Shown piece after piece: positions 5,800 through 15,175 of a stretch of DNA of 21,825 bases (position 1 is the first letter of the stretch; each line of letters starts with the position of its first letter). The notes below the pieces were generated by a model. It did no database searches, was not told where the DNA came from, and worked only from the letters and a program-made list of their open reading frames with translations. The stretch covers positions 1-21,825 of the forward strand of contig JANXFM010000028.1 of the NCBI GenBank assembly GCA_024959975.1. Direction: 5' to 3'. Source of the DNA: Flavobacteriales bacterium (GTDB lineage: Bacteria; Bacteroidota; Bacteroidia; Flavobacteriales; UBA7430). A program made the position numbers and the translations under genes.

Positions 5800-7038
5800 T
5801 TATACAAACATCGTTATCGGATTCTCTATATAAGCTTTTAAGCTTTGTAAGAACGCCGAGCCCGAAGCTCCATCGACGACACGATGGTCGCAAGACAAAG
5901 TCAATTTCATAACATTGCCCGGAACGATCTGCCCTTCTTTTACAATAGGTACTTGTTGAATTCCACCTACGGCAAGAATACAAGCATCAGGCGTATTAAT
6001 AATTGCCGTGAACTCATCAATACCAAACATTCCTAAATTAGAAATGGTAAAGGTACTTCCCTCCCAATCGGCAGGTTGTAATTTCTTATCCTTTGCACCC
6101 TGTGCAAAGCCCTTAACCTCAGAAGATATCTCACCAAGTGTTTTGGTATCAGTATATCGAACCACAGGAACTAAAAGACCATCCTCAACAGCTACGGCAA
6201 CACCAATATTAACATGTTCATTTCTACGTATCACATCACCACGCCATGAAGAATTCACTACAGGATGCTCACGCAATGCCATTGCAGTTGCTTTTACAAT
6301 GATATCATTAAATGATATTTTCTGCCCCCCCTTGGCATTGATCGCTTTTCGGGATGTGATTGCATTGTCCATATTTACCGAAATCGATAAATAGAAATGA
6401 GGTGCAGTAAATTTAGATTCAGACAATCTACGAGCAATCGTCTTACGCATTTGCGATACAGACTCTTCCGTGTAACGTTCTTCACTCAATCCGGTTCTAA
6501 CAACGCCACCTTGGTAATTATCAACATCGCGTTTTACCACTCTTCCACCTTCTCCGGTACCTGATATTCTTGAAATATCAAAACCTTTTTCTTCTGCTAA
6601 ACGCTTCGCTAAAGGAGAAGCTTTTACTTTCCCACTTGAACTACCGGTTGAAACAACAGGTGCAGGAGTTGGCGCAGGTGCAGAAACAACTTTCGACGTT
6701 TCTGCAGGAGCTTTCTGAACAGGAGCTACAACCTTTTCTTCCTTCACTTCTTCAACAGCAGGTGCTGCATCAGCTTCTATCAAAGCTTTTACATCTTCAC
6801 CTTCTTCACCCAAAATAGCCAGGATGCAATCAACAGGAGCTGTAGAAGCCTCATCAACACCAATGTGTAACAACACACCTTCCTGAAAAGATTCAAACTC
6901 CATCGTTGCTTTGTCTGTCTCTATTTCTGCCAGCAAATCGCCTTCAGAGATAGTGTCACCAACTTTTTTATGCCACTTCGCTACCGTACCTTCGGTCATC
7001 GTATCACTCAAACGCGGCATGCGTACAATTTCAGCCAT
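5800..7038 (-). CDS. pdhC: pyruvate dehydrogenase E2, dihydrolipoamide acetyltransferase
   Basis: The 412-residue core of the pyruvate dehydrogenase complex transfers the acetyl group from lipoate to CoA. There is one N-terminal lipoyl domain (1-80) with the lipoylated lysine K43 in ETDKATME. An Ala/Pro/Val-rich flexible linker (about 88-135) follows, then the subunit-binding domain (about 138-172, with ASPLAKRLA and GTGEGGRV), and the catalytic acetyltransferase domain (about 185-412) with the active-site motif DHRVVDGA (H385, D389). It has a single lipoyl domain where some bacterial E2s have two or three. The start codon lies 3 nt after the pdhA stop, so the two are co-transcribed and translationally close. 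A strong terminator follows. Confidence 0.95.
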   Translation of the reverse strand: MAEIVRMPRLSDTMTEGTVAKWHKKVGDTISEGDLLAEIETDKATMEFESFQEGVLLHIGVDEASTAPVDCILAILGEEGEDVKALIEADAAPAVEEVKEEKVVAPVQKAPAETSKVVSAPAPTPAPVVSTGSSSGKVKASPLAKRLAEEKGFDISRISGTGEGGRVVKRDVDNYQGGVVRTGLSEERYTEESVSQMRKTIARRLSESKFTAPHFYLSISVNMDNAITSRKAINAKGGQKISFNDIIVKATAMALREHPVVNSSWRGDVIRRNEHVNIGVAVAVEDGLLVPVVRYTDTKTLGEISSEVKGFAQGAKDKKLQPADWEGSTFTISNLGMFGIDEFTAIINTPDACILAVGGIQQVPIVKEGQIVPGNVMKLTLSCDHRVVDGASGSAFLQSLKAYIENPITMFV

Positions 7039-7041
7039 AGT

Positions 7042-8037
7042 TTATTCTTTTATGAAAGGATATTCCTCTACGTAAACATTTTTATAAAGAGACTCATTCG
7101 CCGGGAATGGAGACTCTTCAGCAAAGTCAACAGCCTCTTTCACCGTTGCTTTAATTTTATCTAGAGTCGCCTGAATTTCATCATCAGTAGCCCATTTATT
7201 TTTCTTAATATGCTCAAGAACTTTAGCAATAGGATCTATTTTTTGATATTCAGCAATCTCATCTTTAGTACGATATTTTTGAGCATCAGACATAGAATGC
7301 CCCTTATAACGGTACGTTTTCATTTCTAAGAAAGTTGGACCTTCACCCTTACGAGCTCTATCCACAGCTTCTTTTACAGCCTTTGAAACCGCTACAGGAT
7401 CCATACCATCAACAGGTGAACAAGGCATTTCGTATGATAAACCTAATTTCCAAATATCTGTATGATTTGCACTACGCTCTACTGAAGTTCCCATAGCATA
7501 ACCATTATTTTCACAAATAAAGATGACCGGCAAGTTCCAGATCATGGCCATATTGAAAGTTTCATGAATGGCTCCCTGACGTACAGCACCATCACCCATA
7601 TAACAAAGGGTAACTGCATCAGTATCGTTATACTTATCAGCAAAAGCAATACCTGCTCCAATAGGAACCTGAGCACCTACAATACCATGTCCTCCAAAGA
7701 AATTATATTTTTTCGAAAACATATGCATAGAACCACCTTTACCTCCGGAAGTGCCTGTAGCTTTTCCAAAAAGTTCAGCCATAATATTATTAGGACTTAC
7801 TCCCATAGCTATAGGCTGAACATGGTCACGGTAAGCAGTGATCATTTTATCTTTTTTAGGATCGATAGCATGGATAGAACCTGCTAAAACGGCTTCCTGA
7901 CCGTTGTATAAGTGCAAAAATCCACGAATTTTCTGCTGAATGTAAAGCGCACTGGTTTTATCTTCAAACTTTCTCCAAAGTAACATATCTTCATACCACT
8001 TCAAATATGTTTCTTTCGTATACTTCAACTTTGCCAT
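7042..8037 (-). CDS. pdhA: pyruvate dehydrogenase E1 component, alpha subunit
   Basis: A 331-residue E1 alpha subunit that, with a separate E1 beta, decarboxylates pyruvate using thiamine diphosphate and acetylates the lipoyl group of E2. The thiamine diphosphate motif is canonical: GDG at 148-150 and NN at 177-178. YRDHVQPIAMG (about 69-79) and the RYKGHSMSD loop, typical of pyruvate-type E1 alpha, are present. It heads a two-gene operon with pdhC; the E1 beta and E3 genes are not in the window. A good promoter lies just upstream. Confidence 0.95.
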   Translation of the reverse strand: MAKLKYTKETYLKWYEDMLLWRKFEDKTSALYIQQKIRGFLHLYNGQEAVLAGSIHAIDPKKDKMITAYRDHVQPIAMGVSPNNIMAELFGKATGTSGGKGGSMHMFSKKYNFFGGHGIVGAQVPIGAGIAFADKYNDTDAVTLCYMGDGAVRQGAIHETFNMAMIWNLPVIFICENNGYAMGTSVERSANHTDIWKLGLSYEMPCSPVDGMDPVAVSKAVKEAVDRARKGEGPTFLEMKTYRYKGHSMSDAQKYRTKDEIAEYQKIDPIAKVLEHIKKNKWATDDEIQATLDKIKATVKEAVDFAEESPFPANESLYKNVYVEEYPFIKE

Positions 8038-8056
8038 CTGTAATAATTTTGAAACG

Positions 8057-8084
8057 CAAATGTACTAATTTGTTTGATATTCAA
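8057..8084 (-). promoter_or_regulatory. promoter of pdhA-pdhC
   Basis: On the minus strand TTG (8082-8084), 17 nt, then TACATTTG (8057-8064) matches the flavobacterial pattern TTG-N17-23-TAnnTTTG. Transcription would start about 7 nt further, near 8050, leaving a short leader of about 12 nt before the pdhA ATG. Confidence 0.6.
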
Positions 8085-8309
8085 CTAACATTCCACAAGG
8101 CATTCGATTTGAATACCACAAGCAAAACATCTACCACCAACAAAAACACTACCACCTGGTTTCCAATACCTTTCAGCAAAGGCTTAATCAACTCTTCTTA
8201 TCTCACTTCGTACTCAAACACAAACTACCAAAACAAGTCGCATCAAGTAATCATAGAATTAAGGTCAATTTTTCGCTATATCCTGTAGGAACAGCGCCAT
8301 CCAGGACTC
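8085..8309. other. intergenic region upstream of pdhA, no gene recognised
   Basis: About 225 bases between the pdhA promoter and the ispF terminator. Both strands lack a convincing reading frame: the plus-strand frame across it is low-complexity (Thr/Asn/Ser-rich) and runs back over the pdhA start. A small inverted repeat, TCCTGTAGGA, is seen at 8281-8290. I recognise no RNA element here. Confidence 0.5.
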
Positions 8310-8315
8310 AAAAAA

Positions 8316-8338
8316 AAGCCCCGCAGGATGCGAGGCTT
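8316..8338 (-). terminator. intrinsic terminator after ispF
   Basis: On the minus strand AAGCCTCGC-ATCCT-GCGGGGCTT forms a 9-bp stem with one mismatch, followed by an eight-base T-run (A-run at 8310-8317 on the + strand). It lies about 20 nt after the ispF stop and separates porU-porV-ispF from pdhA-pdhC. Confidence 0.8.
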
Positions 8339-8360
8339 AAATAATTTTATAGGTTCTGTT

Positions 8361-8840
8361 TTATAGTTTCTGAATTAAAGCAACAGCATACGCCGAAACA
8401 CCTTCTTCCCTACCCACAAAACTAAGCTTTTCCGTTGTCGTTGCCTTTATCGAAACCTGACCCGGCGAAACGCTCATCACTTCAGCCAGAACTTTCTTCA
8501 TCTCAGGAATATAAGGATTGATCTTAGGTTTTTGCAAGGCTATCGTAGCATCTATATTTCCAAGTTCGTATCCTTCTTTTCTCAAAATAGCCATTACATC
8601 TGTTAAAAGAATTTTACTGTCGACACCTTTGTATTTGGCATCTGTATCTGGAAAATGGAAACCGATATCTCTAAGATCTGCAGCACCTAAAATAGCATCA
8701 CAAATGGTATGAATTAATACATCGGCATCCGAATGACCTACGGCTCCTTTTTTGTGTGGAACCAAAATCCCACCAAGCCAAAACTCTTCACCCTCATCCA
8801 AACGATGTACATCGAAGCCGAAACCAACTCTAATATTCAT
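8361..8840 (-). CDS. ispF: 2-C-methyl-D-erythritol 2,4-cyclodiphosphate synthase
   Basis: A 159-residue enzyme of the non-mevalonate isoprenoid pathway; it cyclises CDP-methylerythritol 2-phosphate, releasing CMP, as a homotrimer. The metal ligands D10 and H12 (GFDVHRL) and H44 (LIHTICDAILGA) are at the expected places. The C-terminal KATTTEKLSFVGREEGVSA segment is typical. It begins 3 nt after the porV stop codon and is probably transcribed with porU and porV, although the functions are unrelated. Length is normal. Confidence 0.96.
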   Translation of the reverse strand: MNIRVGFGFDVHRLDEGEEFWLGGILVPHKKGAVGHSDADVLIHTICDAILGAADLRDIGFHFPDTDAKYKGVDSKILLTDVMAILRKEGYELGNIDATIALQKPKINPYIPEMKKVLAEVMSVSPGQVSIKATTTEKLSFVGREEGVSAYAVALIQKL

Positions 8841-8843
8841 AAA

Positions 8844-10070
8844 TTACTCTTTATTCGTTGCGTGTAAAGCTGCCATATCAAACAACAAGGTAAAACGAAG
8901 TGTGTTTGCCAACGGACTTCGTACTCCACGTGTTGCAGGTAATAAGAAAGCTACATCTAAAGAAAATACATTCATCTTCAGACCCATACCTACCGTAAAA
9001 TACTTTCTGGCTCCTTTCGTTTCATGTTCATGAAAATAACCCCCTCTAAATGCAAACTGCTTTAAATACCAATATTCAGCACCCACAGAAAACATCAATT
9101 CATTAAATTCTTCTTTCATACCACCCGGAGCATCACCAAAAGACTGAAAAACGCCCTGAAGCACACCCACATTCGGATCTTTCCCTGCTTCAATAATTTG
9201 ATCTCCATTCTCATCATAAATTGGATCACCGTCTTCATCTACTCCATAAACCGGAGGTGTAGGAACTAATAATTTATTTACATCAAAGGCAAAAGATACC
9301 GTATTATACTCATCCAATTCCATAAATAGGCTGGTACCAAATCTCGCATTCATAGGTAAGAAATGCTCTTCACCACCATCGGTATAAGAAATTTTATTCC
9401 CTAGGTTTGAAATATTAAGACCTGCTGCCCAGTATGCATCTTTTTCATCTATTTCGAAATTATCACTTTGATAATAAGACGATAAGTCTACCGAAAAAGA
9501 ATTCCCCGGTTTCGTAGCTCCTCCACCTTGAATGTTAATACCACCCGTTAAATTTGAATAAATATAACGCATCGCCACCCCCGTAGAAAAATTCTTCGAA
9601 AGTTTCATCGAATAGGCTCCATCCAATGCAAATTCGTTCGGACTGAATTTTGAAATTGGCTGTCCGGAGTTATCCGTAAACTGAATTTCACCTAAAGAAA
9701 AATAACGCAAGCTGGCTGCAATAGTACTTTTGGAATTCAATTTTTTAAATCCTGACAAATAACTCAAACTAATCTCCGGCACAAGATCCTGCAACCAAGG
9801 CGTGTAGGACATTGAAAAACCTCTCTCATCCTCTAAAAAAGCCAATTTCGATGGATTCCAATGAATGGAATTATGATCCGGCGACGTAGCAACACCCACA
9901 TCCCCCATGGCACCAGCTCTGGAATCCGGAGCAATTAACAAAAAAGGAACCGACGTTGAAATGGTATTCAGGTTATTTAAATAATCTGAATCTGAATTTG
10001 GCAGATCTTGAGCTTTAGCGCTCATAGTTAACAAGATGCCCGTTAGAGCAAGTAATGCTAGTTTTTTCAT
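8844..10070 (-). CDS. porV: type IX secretion outer-membrane protein PorV
   Basis: A 408-residue outer-membrane beta-barrel of the PorV (LptO) family. PorV binds type IX cargo after translocation and hands it to the sortase PorU for C-terminal domain removal. The signal peptide ends near A20 (SAKA|Q). The N-terminal mature region with STSVPFLLIAPDSRAGAMGDVGVA and HWNPSKLAF is characteristic of PorV. A barrel of alternating strands follows, with an acidic Asp/Glu-rich insert around residue 280 (DEDGDPIYDENGDQ) that looks like an extracellular loop. It lies between porU and ispF, the classic porU-porV pairing. Confidence 0.92.
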   Translation of the reverse strand: MKKLALLALTGILLTMSAKAQDLPNSDSDYLNNLNTISTSVPFLLIAPDSRAGAMGDVGVATSPDHNSIHWNPSKLAFLEDERGFSMSYTPWLQDLVPEISLSYLSGFKKLNSKSTIAASLRYFSLGEIQFTDNSGQPISKFSPNEFALDGAYSMKLSKNFSTGVAMRYIYSNLTGGINIQGGGATKPGNSFSVDLSSYYQSDNFEIDEKDAYWAAGLNISNLGNKISYTDGGEEHFLPMNARFGTSLFMELDEYNTVSFAFDVNKLLVPTPPVYGVDEDGDPIYDENGDQIIEAGKDPNVGVLQGVFQSFGDAPGGMKEEFNELMFSVGAEYWYLKQFAFRGGYFHEHETKGARKYFTVGMGLKMNVFSLDVAFLLPATRGVRSPLANTLRFTLLFDMAALHATNKE

Positions 10071-10092
10071 GTAATAAGGTTTAAAAACAAGA

Positions 10093-10100
10093 CAAATTTA
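10093..10100 (-). promoter_or_regulatory. possible internal promoter before porV
   Basis: The 50-nt gap between porU and porV contains TAAATTTG on the minus strand, an exact -7 box, but no TTTG at the right distance upstream. It might allow porV to be expressed apart from porU. Confidence 0.25.
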
Positions 10101-10120
10101 TAAATTTAATAACGCGAAAC

Positions 10121-13100
10121 TTATTTAATTAGTACCATTTGGTTTGTAATAATACTTTCTTTCTCTAATTCTTGAGAAGAAACAACAACTCTACAAAGGT
10201 ATATTCCACTATTCACAGTGGTACCTTTACTAGACGTCCCATTCCAAATAAAATCAGAATTTGCATAGGACGAGCCCGAAATAGTGTTGCTCGAAGATTT
10301 AATCATTTTCCCGTTCATATCGTAAATCTCCAACCGGACTTCCAAAGTTTCATTCGGACGATTGTGTTCAAAATGAATTCGAGTAAAATCGCTAAACGGA
10401 TTCGGGTAGTTCATTAAGTTTTGAAGAATCAAGCCCTCATCATTTACTACAACAAACTCAGTATATGCTTCCGAAGAATTGTTATGTACATCCCAAACTT
10501 TAATTTTTAATTGATGTACACCTTCTTCTAAATTTGAATATGGATAAACCACAACCCCACTTTGGTAAGAATCCAGATCAGATTCATAATAGTGATTCAA
10601 CACAACGGAGGACTGACTATCCTCATCAAGGGTGGCCACGAGATCATGTCCAATACCATTACCTGTAGTATTGATTCCGGAATCATCTGTAATTACAGCA
10701 AATAAACTTGGGTTTGCATCCGTAATACCTCCATACCTAAAATCGGTATTATTTATGTACAAGTCTACGACTGGACCTTCATGATCTGCTTCTGCATTTT
10801 CATCAAAACCACCAATCATAACATCTGTAAAAGCACCTATGGCATCCTGAACTTCATTGTACGCATAAAAAGAAAATTTCCCTAAACCATCTACATAGGC
10901 GATGTCTTGAGGAACGACAAATTCAAATTCAAACAAGCCATTTTCTACCGTAACAGTTCCGGAATACAAAACACTTTGCTGCAAATCGAAATGAAAAGGT
11001 TCAAAATAATCAAAGTCGTTAATTAAGGTCTGAATTTGAAGTGGCTTATCGAACACTTTAGGCTTTAACAAACCATTGAAAGAGTCTAAAACCGTTCCGT
11101 CTGCCGAAAGCACAGCTCCTTTTACCTTTACTTTCGACAAAGCATGAATCGCATCGATCGGCTCATCCGTATCAGCATTCAACAATTCATTCACTACAAT
11201 ATTTAATTGCGGAACTGGTAACCTTAATGCAGGATCACCCAAAAGCGTGAACTTCATTTTGTTAGTTGTTGAAATGCCGCTGGAATTCAGATCATTCTTT
11301 ATGCTCTTCATGATCTGACCAAAAGTTAAAACTTCACCGGCACTTTCAGGAATGGCATACTTATAAAAAGAACGAGATAAGTTCCTTGCATCCGACTCCG
11401 TAATGGTTCGAGTAGTTGTAAATAAGGCTATTCCAGCTCCTTCCGGATTTAACAACACCTGTTCTCCGGCAGAAATGCGTTGTGTATCATCATATCTTGA
11501 AAATTCGCAGGTAGCCGTCACAAAAACCGGTAAATTATATTTATTCTGCCAGGTATTAATATCAAACAATTCTAAAACACGCTCTTCTGCCCAGCCTACC
11601 TCTCCTCCATGTCCGTAATAATGCACTATTAAAGCCCCTTTATTTACATAATCAACAATAGCTTGTCTGGCATCCGGATATCGCTGCCCTCCGGAGGAAG
11701 AAACCTGCTGATAAGCATCCAAATATATCTTATTGATGTTGTAATTGTGATAAGTGGTGTCTACATCCTGAGCAATTTTATCCACATTTTCCTGTAAACG
11801 AAATTCCCATTCTTCATCAATATCATCTGCTACAAAACAAATATTCGACCTCCATTCTCCAAAAGAATTTACCGAATAATAATTCTCGATCTTATCAACC
11901 ATAGCCTCAGCCTCACTTACCGACTGAACAACCAAGCGCCCTAAACCAACATCCATTCCATCAAAACTCATGGTCGACCGAGAGCCCTCTAAAGAATCTA
12001 AATAGGTCAAAAAATCATCGGTACAATAAGACGACCCCAACTTAAATGAGTATTCAGACTGAAAAGTGGGGACAAAATTCTGATCTGTATACCGATCTTT
12101 TGCCGCACCAATACCCTTATAATCAAAACTGGCATCCCCAAACAAAAGCACATTATCAGGAATTTCACCTTCTGTTTCTGCTTTATCATACAACATGCGT
12201 ATGTACGACCTTAAAGCAACCAGATCCTGCCTTCCGGAACTAAACTCATTGTAGATCTGATGCGTCGTAACCACATTCACGGTCATTCCATCTTCCTGAA
12301 TATGAAATTCTGCCAATCGCTCTGCAGCCTGTAAAAATTCGGGCGCAGTAATAATGATCAGTTCTGCCGGCTCATGCCCGTGTAAATTTTGATTTTCAAT
12401 CTTCGCATCAAAAACAGGATCCATATAAGACGCGTTATTTAGATCGTGAACAACAAAAGTTCTCAAACGATCCGTTGCACTAACAAAACTCAAAGCTTCA
12501 TCCACAAGCAAACCCTTAATATCCGATGGGTATGTAACATCCCAAACCACCAAAGAGCTTGTAGTAAGTGGCGTATTTGACATCAAATTAAATTTTGTAA
12601 CATTCCCCACACCCACAGTAGAAGGTTCTCTAAAAACTAATTGCCCTCCATTGTATTTAAGCTCACATTTAGCCTGCAACTCTAGATAATCTAAATAAGC
12701 AAAAGCCGAAGAATTCCCATTTTTATTGTAGGACACATTAATGTCAAGTACATGATCCATACTGATGAATTCGGCAAATGCTTCCCCATCATCTACGTAA
12801 ATAGATGAATTTACCTGAGTGCCGATTGGAACATTTAAAACCTCTGTTCCATTATGCATACATTCCAAACTTGTACTGCTCATTGAACGAGCAACGGAAC
12901 GTGCATTTATTCGTACAGGCTCTATTTTTATTCTGTCCGTGAAATTAAAATTAATCGTGTACTGTTCATCAAAACTAAAATACTCTCCAAACCATTGTGT
13001 GCCGGTATGTTTTAAATTCTGATCCTCCCATTCATAAAATTGTCTGTCGGTGTAAAAGTCTACATCGAGATTTTCATCCAAAGAATTTTCCGTGGTAACA

Positions 13101-13948
13101 ATACGCTTTCCGTTTTCATCACCTACATGTAAGAAGTAATAATTATGGTCATCGTAAATGTTCTGAATGTGTTTGAAGGTACTTTCCGAATCGAGCTCCC
13201 ATCGATGTGGTGATTCTCCATAAAATACAAGCATATCACCGGAATCAAAACTCCCATCCGCTTCACCTTTCACATGAACAGCATTTTCTACAAGATCATC
13301 ATACCTAGGTGTAGCATTGTTCTCCGGCAACATAGCACCACCATTTCCATAAATTTGAATTTTTCGTGGATCTATTTCAGAAACGTTTAAACCCATATCG
13401 GCTAAAAAGTCTTTATCAATTTTATAAAGACCATCATGACGAACCTTTATTTTATACCAATCGCCATGGGCAAGCACAGAATTCATTAAAGCAGATCTAT
13501 ATTGAATATCATAATCCTTATAAGTTAAATTTAAAGCATACTTAAATCGATCTACTTTATAACCTGCATCAATCGGTATGTAAGAAAAGATTAAATACGG
13601 TATTTTTCGCTCATAAGACATCCTCCAGGTCAGAGAATGGTCGGGTGGTACTTCACCTTTAAGATGCTTCTCTTCGGCTGGGAAAAAACTTTTTTCGAGA
13701 ACTTCCACCTGAACCGCTACCTGATCAACATTTTCAGGCAACCTGATCTTCTTTCGATAGATCGGAAATGTATGTTCCGACAAATGATAATATGCACCCT
13801 TAAAACTTAAAACATTCACATCTTCTTCAGCCACAGAGAAGCTTTTCGGTAATTCCCAATCAAGAGAAATATCCTGTGAATCCTGAGCAAAAGTAGTTGC
13901 ATGAACCACAAAAAACAACAGACATAAACTAAGCTTAGAAAAATTCAT
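10121..13948 (-). CDS. porU: type IX secretion system sortase PorU
   Basis: A 1275-residue cell-surface cysteine protease of the gingipain (C25) family that removes the C-terminal domain of type IX cargo and helps attach it to the surface. The signal peptide ends near A21 (TFA|Q). A long N-terminal beta-rich region (about 22-520) precedes the C25 catalytic domain. That domain shows the catalytic His in HYYGHGGE (H780) and the catalytic Cys in TATCEFSRYDD (C814). The last about 100 residues form a type-A C-terminal domain with the NYPNPFSDFTRI start, a central LEIYDMNGK strand and SGIYLCRV near the end; PorU homologues keep this domain uncleaved. The length is close to known flavobacterial PorU. 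It is divergent from the PorP/SprF-gldJ genes and followed by porV. Confidence 0.94.
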   Translation of the reverse strand: MNFSKLSLCLLFFVVHATTFAQDSQDISLDWELPKSFSVAEEDVNVLSFKGAYYHLSEHTFPIYRKKIRLPENVDQVAVQVEVLEKSFFPAEEKHLKGEVPPDHSLTWRMSYERKIPYLIFSYIPIDAGYKVDRFKYALNLTYKDYDIQYRSALMNSVLAHGDWYKIKVRHDGLYKIDKDFLADMGLNVSEIDPRKIQIYGNGGAMLPENNATPRYDDLVENAVHVKGEADGSFDSGDMLVFYGESPHRWELDSESTFKHIQNIYDDHNYYFLHVGDENGKRIVTTENSLDENLDVDFYTDRQFYEWEDQNLKHTGTQWFGEYFSFDEQYTINFNFTDRIKIEPVRINARSVARSMSSTSLECMHNGTEVLNVPIGTQVNSSIYVDDGEAFAEFISMDHVLDINVSYNKNGNSSAFAYLDYLELQAKCELKYNGGQLVFREPSTVGVGNVTKFNLMSNTPLTTSSLVVWDVTYPSDIKGLLVDEALSFVSATDRLRTFVVHDLNNASYMDPVFDAKIENQNLHGHEPAELIIITAPEFLQAAERLAEFHIQEDGMTVNVVTTHQIYNEFSSGRQDLVALRSYIRMLYDKAETEGEIPDNVLLFGDASFDYKGIGAAKDRYTDQNFVPTFQSEYSFKLGSSYCTDDFLTYLDSLEGSRSTMSFDGMDVGLGRLVVQSVSEAEAMVDKIENYYSVNSFGEWRSNICFVADDIDEEWEFRLQENVDKIAQDVDTTYHNYNINKIYLDAYQQVSSSGGQRYPDARQAIVDYVNKGALIVHYYGHGGEVGWAEERVLELFDINTWQNKYNLPVFVTATCEFSRYDDTQRISAGEQVLLNPEGAGIALFTTTRTITESDARNLSRSFYKYAIPESAGEVLTFGQIMKSIKNDLNSSGISTTNKMKFTLLGDPALRLPVPQLNIVVNELLNADTDEPIDAIHALSKVKVKGAVLSADGTVLDSFNGLLKPKVFDKPLQIQTLINDFDYFEPFHFDLQQSVLYSGTVTVENGLFEFEFVVPQDIAYVDGLGKFSFYAYNEVQDAIGAFTDVMIGGFDENAEADHEGPVVDLYINNTDFRYGGITDANPSLFAVITDDSGINTTGNGIGHDLVATLDEDSQSSVVLNHYYESDLDSYQSGVVVYPYSNLEEGVHQLKIKVWDVHNNSSEAYTEFVVVNDEGLILQNLMNYPNPFSDFTRIHFEHNRPNETLEVRLEIYDMNGKMIKSSSNTISGSSYANSDFIWNGTSSKGTTVNSGIYLCRVVVSSQELEKESIITNQMVLIK

Positions 13949-14064
13949 AAACTGATTATCATTAACACCTAAAACAAATAACGCTTAAAATAAATAGATA
14001 TTACACAAAAAGAACAAGCTTTTGGCACAATTTTTTCATGTAAAAAACCCTAAATTCTCATAGG

Positions 14065-14072
14065 TAATTTTG
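14065..14072 (+). promoter_or_regulatory. probable -7 box of the PorP/SprF-gldJ promoter
   Basis: TAATTTTG matches TAnnTTTG; transcription would start near 14079, about 50 nt before the ATG at 14130. The -33 element is not clear. The 181-nt gap to porU must also hold the porU promoter, for which I see only poor candidates. Confidence 0.4.
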
Positions 14073-14129
14073 TGTAGCTAAAAATTTGAAAAATTATCGT
14101 ATTATTGTGCTTTATAACCCGAAAGTAGT

Positions 14130-15122
14130 ATGATTAAAAATAGATTGTTTGCCTTAATGGCAGTCGTTTTTTTCGCCCTATCACAAACTGTTCAGGCACA
14201 AGACCCTGCATTTACTCAGTTTTATGGGAACCCTTTGTATTTGAACCCTGCTATGGCCGGTTCAGCAAGCTGCCCTCGTATTTCAATGAATCATCGAAAT
14301 CAATGGCCGAATTTAAAAGGCTCCTTTGTCACCAACAGCATCTCTATCGATAAAAACGTAGAGGTACTCCATGGAGGTGTAGGACTTCAGATTTTAAATG
14401 ACGTAGAAGGAGAAGGTGCTTTGTCGAATACTCAGGTAAGTGTGATGTACTCCTACCAATTACAAGTATCGAGAAAACTAACAGTGTTGTCAGGTATTCA
14501 GGCAAGCTACCAACAAAGATCTTTAGATAAAACCAAGTTATTCTTTGGAGATCAAATTGACCCAAATTATGGCTTTGTGTTTAATACCGGCGAAAATTTA
14601 TCTCAATTTGCAGACAAGGTTAGTTATGCAGATGTATCCTTAGGTGTTATGGCTTTTACCAAAAAATATTTCGGAGGTATCGCTATACACCATATTACAG
14701 AGCCTGATGATGCTTATATTGCAACAAGTAATTTACCGAGAAGATTCACTTTACATGCCGGTACAAACTTTCCCGTTGGTAGAGCAAGAAATCTTGGACT
14801 TTCAATAGACGGACCGTTTGTTACACCAAACATCCTTTATATGTCTCAAAATGGAGCACGACAACTTAATATAGGGATGTCTCTAACCAACCAAAGTCTT
14901 TCAGGAGGTTTATACTTTAGAAACAACTTTTCAAACTCCGATGCCGTCTTGATTGTACTAGGCTATACAGCACATGGCGTACGACTTGGATACAGTTATG
15001 ACTACACCATTTCTGAGCTTATGGGCTCATCCGGTGGAGCTCACGAAGTATCTCTAACACTACAATTAGCTTGCAAAGACAAAAGAAAAAAACTAAAAGC
15101 CATAAAATGCCCTAAATTTTAG
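14130..15122 (+). CDS. PorP/SprF-family type IX secretion membrane protein
   Basis: A 330-residue outer-membrane protein of the PorP/SprF family. Members form barrels linked to the type IX trans-envelope core or help export a particular partner adhesin. The signal peptide ends near A23 (TVQA|Q). The family start DPAFTQFYGNPLYLNPAMAGS, then the MNHRNQWPN motif and regularly spaced beta strands to the C terminus, are clear. Genomes usually carry several paralogues, so I do not assign it as the main PorP. It is placed between the porU promoter and gldJ (53-nt gap, no internal promoter seen), suggesting co-expression with the core gliding lipoprotein. Confidence 0.9.
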   Translation: MIKNRLFALMAVVFFALSQTVQAQDPAFTQFYGNPLYLNPAMAGSASCPRISMNHRNQWPNLKGSFVTNSISIDKNVEVLHGGVGLQILNDVEGEGALSNTQVSVMYSYQLQVSRKLTVLSGIQASYQQRSLDKTKLFFGDQIDPNYGFVFNTGENLSQFADKVSYADVSLGVMAFTKKYFGGIAIHHITEPDDAYIATSNLPRRFTLHAGTNFPVGRARNLGLSIDGPFVTPNILYMSQNGARQLNIGMSLTNQSLSGGLYFRNNFSNSDAVLIVLGYTAHGVRLGYSYDYTISELMGSSGGAHEVSLTLQLACKDKRKKLKAIKCPKF

Positions 15123-15175
15123 GTATTTTAGTCCCCCTAAATAAATTAGCACAAACAACAACAACATAGCATACC

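Noticed and set aside
6570..6818. Leu/Gln/His-rich plus-strand frame
   Set aside because: It is the complement of the Ala/Pro/Glu linker of the pdhC product, a usual source of long false frames.
8007..8288. 93-codon plus-strand frame in the gap upstream of pdhA
   Set aside because: Low-complexity Thr/Asn/Ser translation that overlaps the pdhA start on the other strand and covers its promoter.
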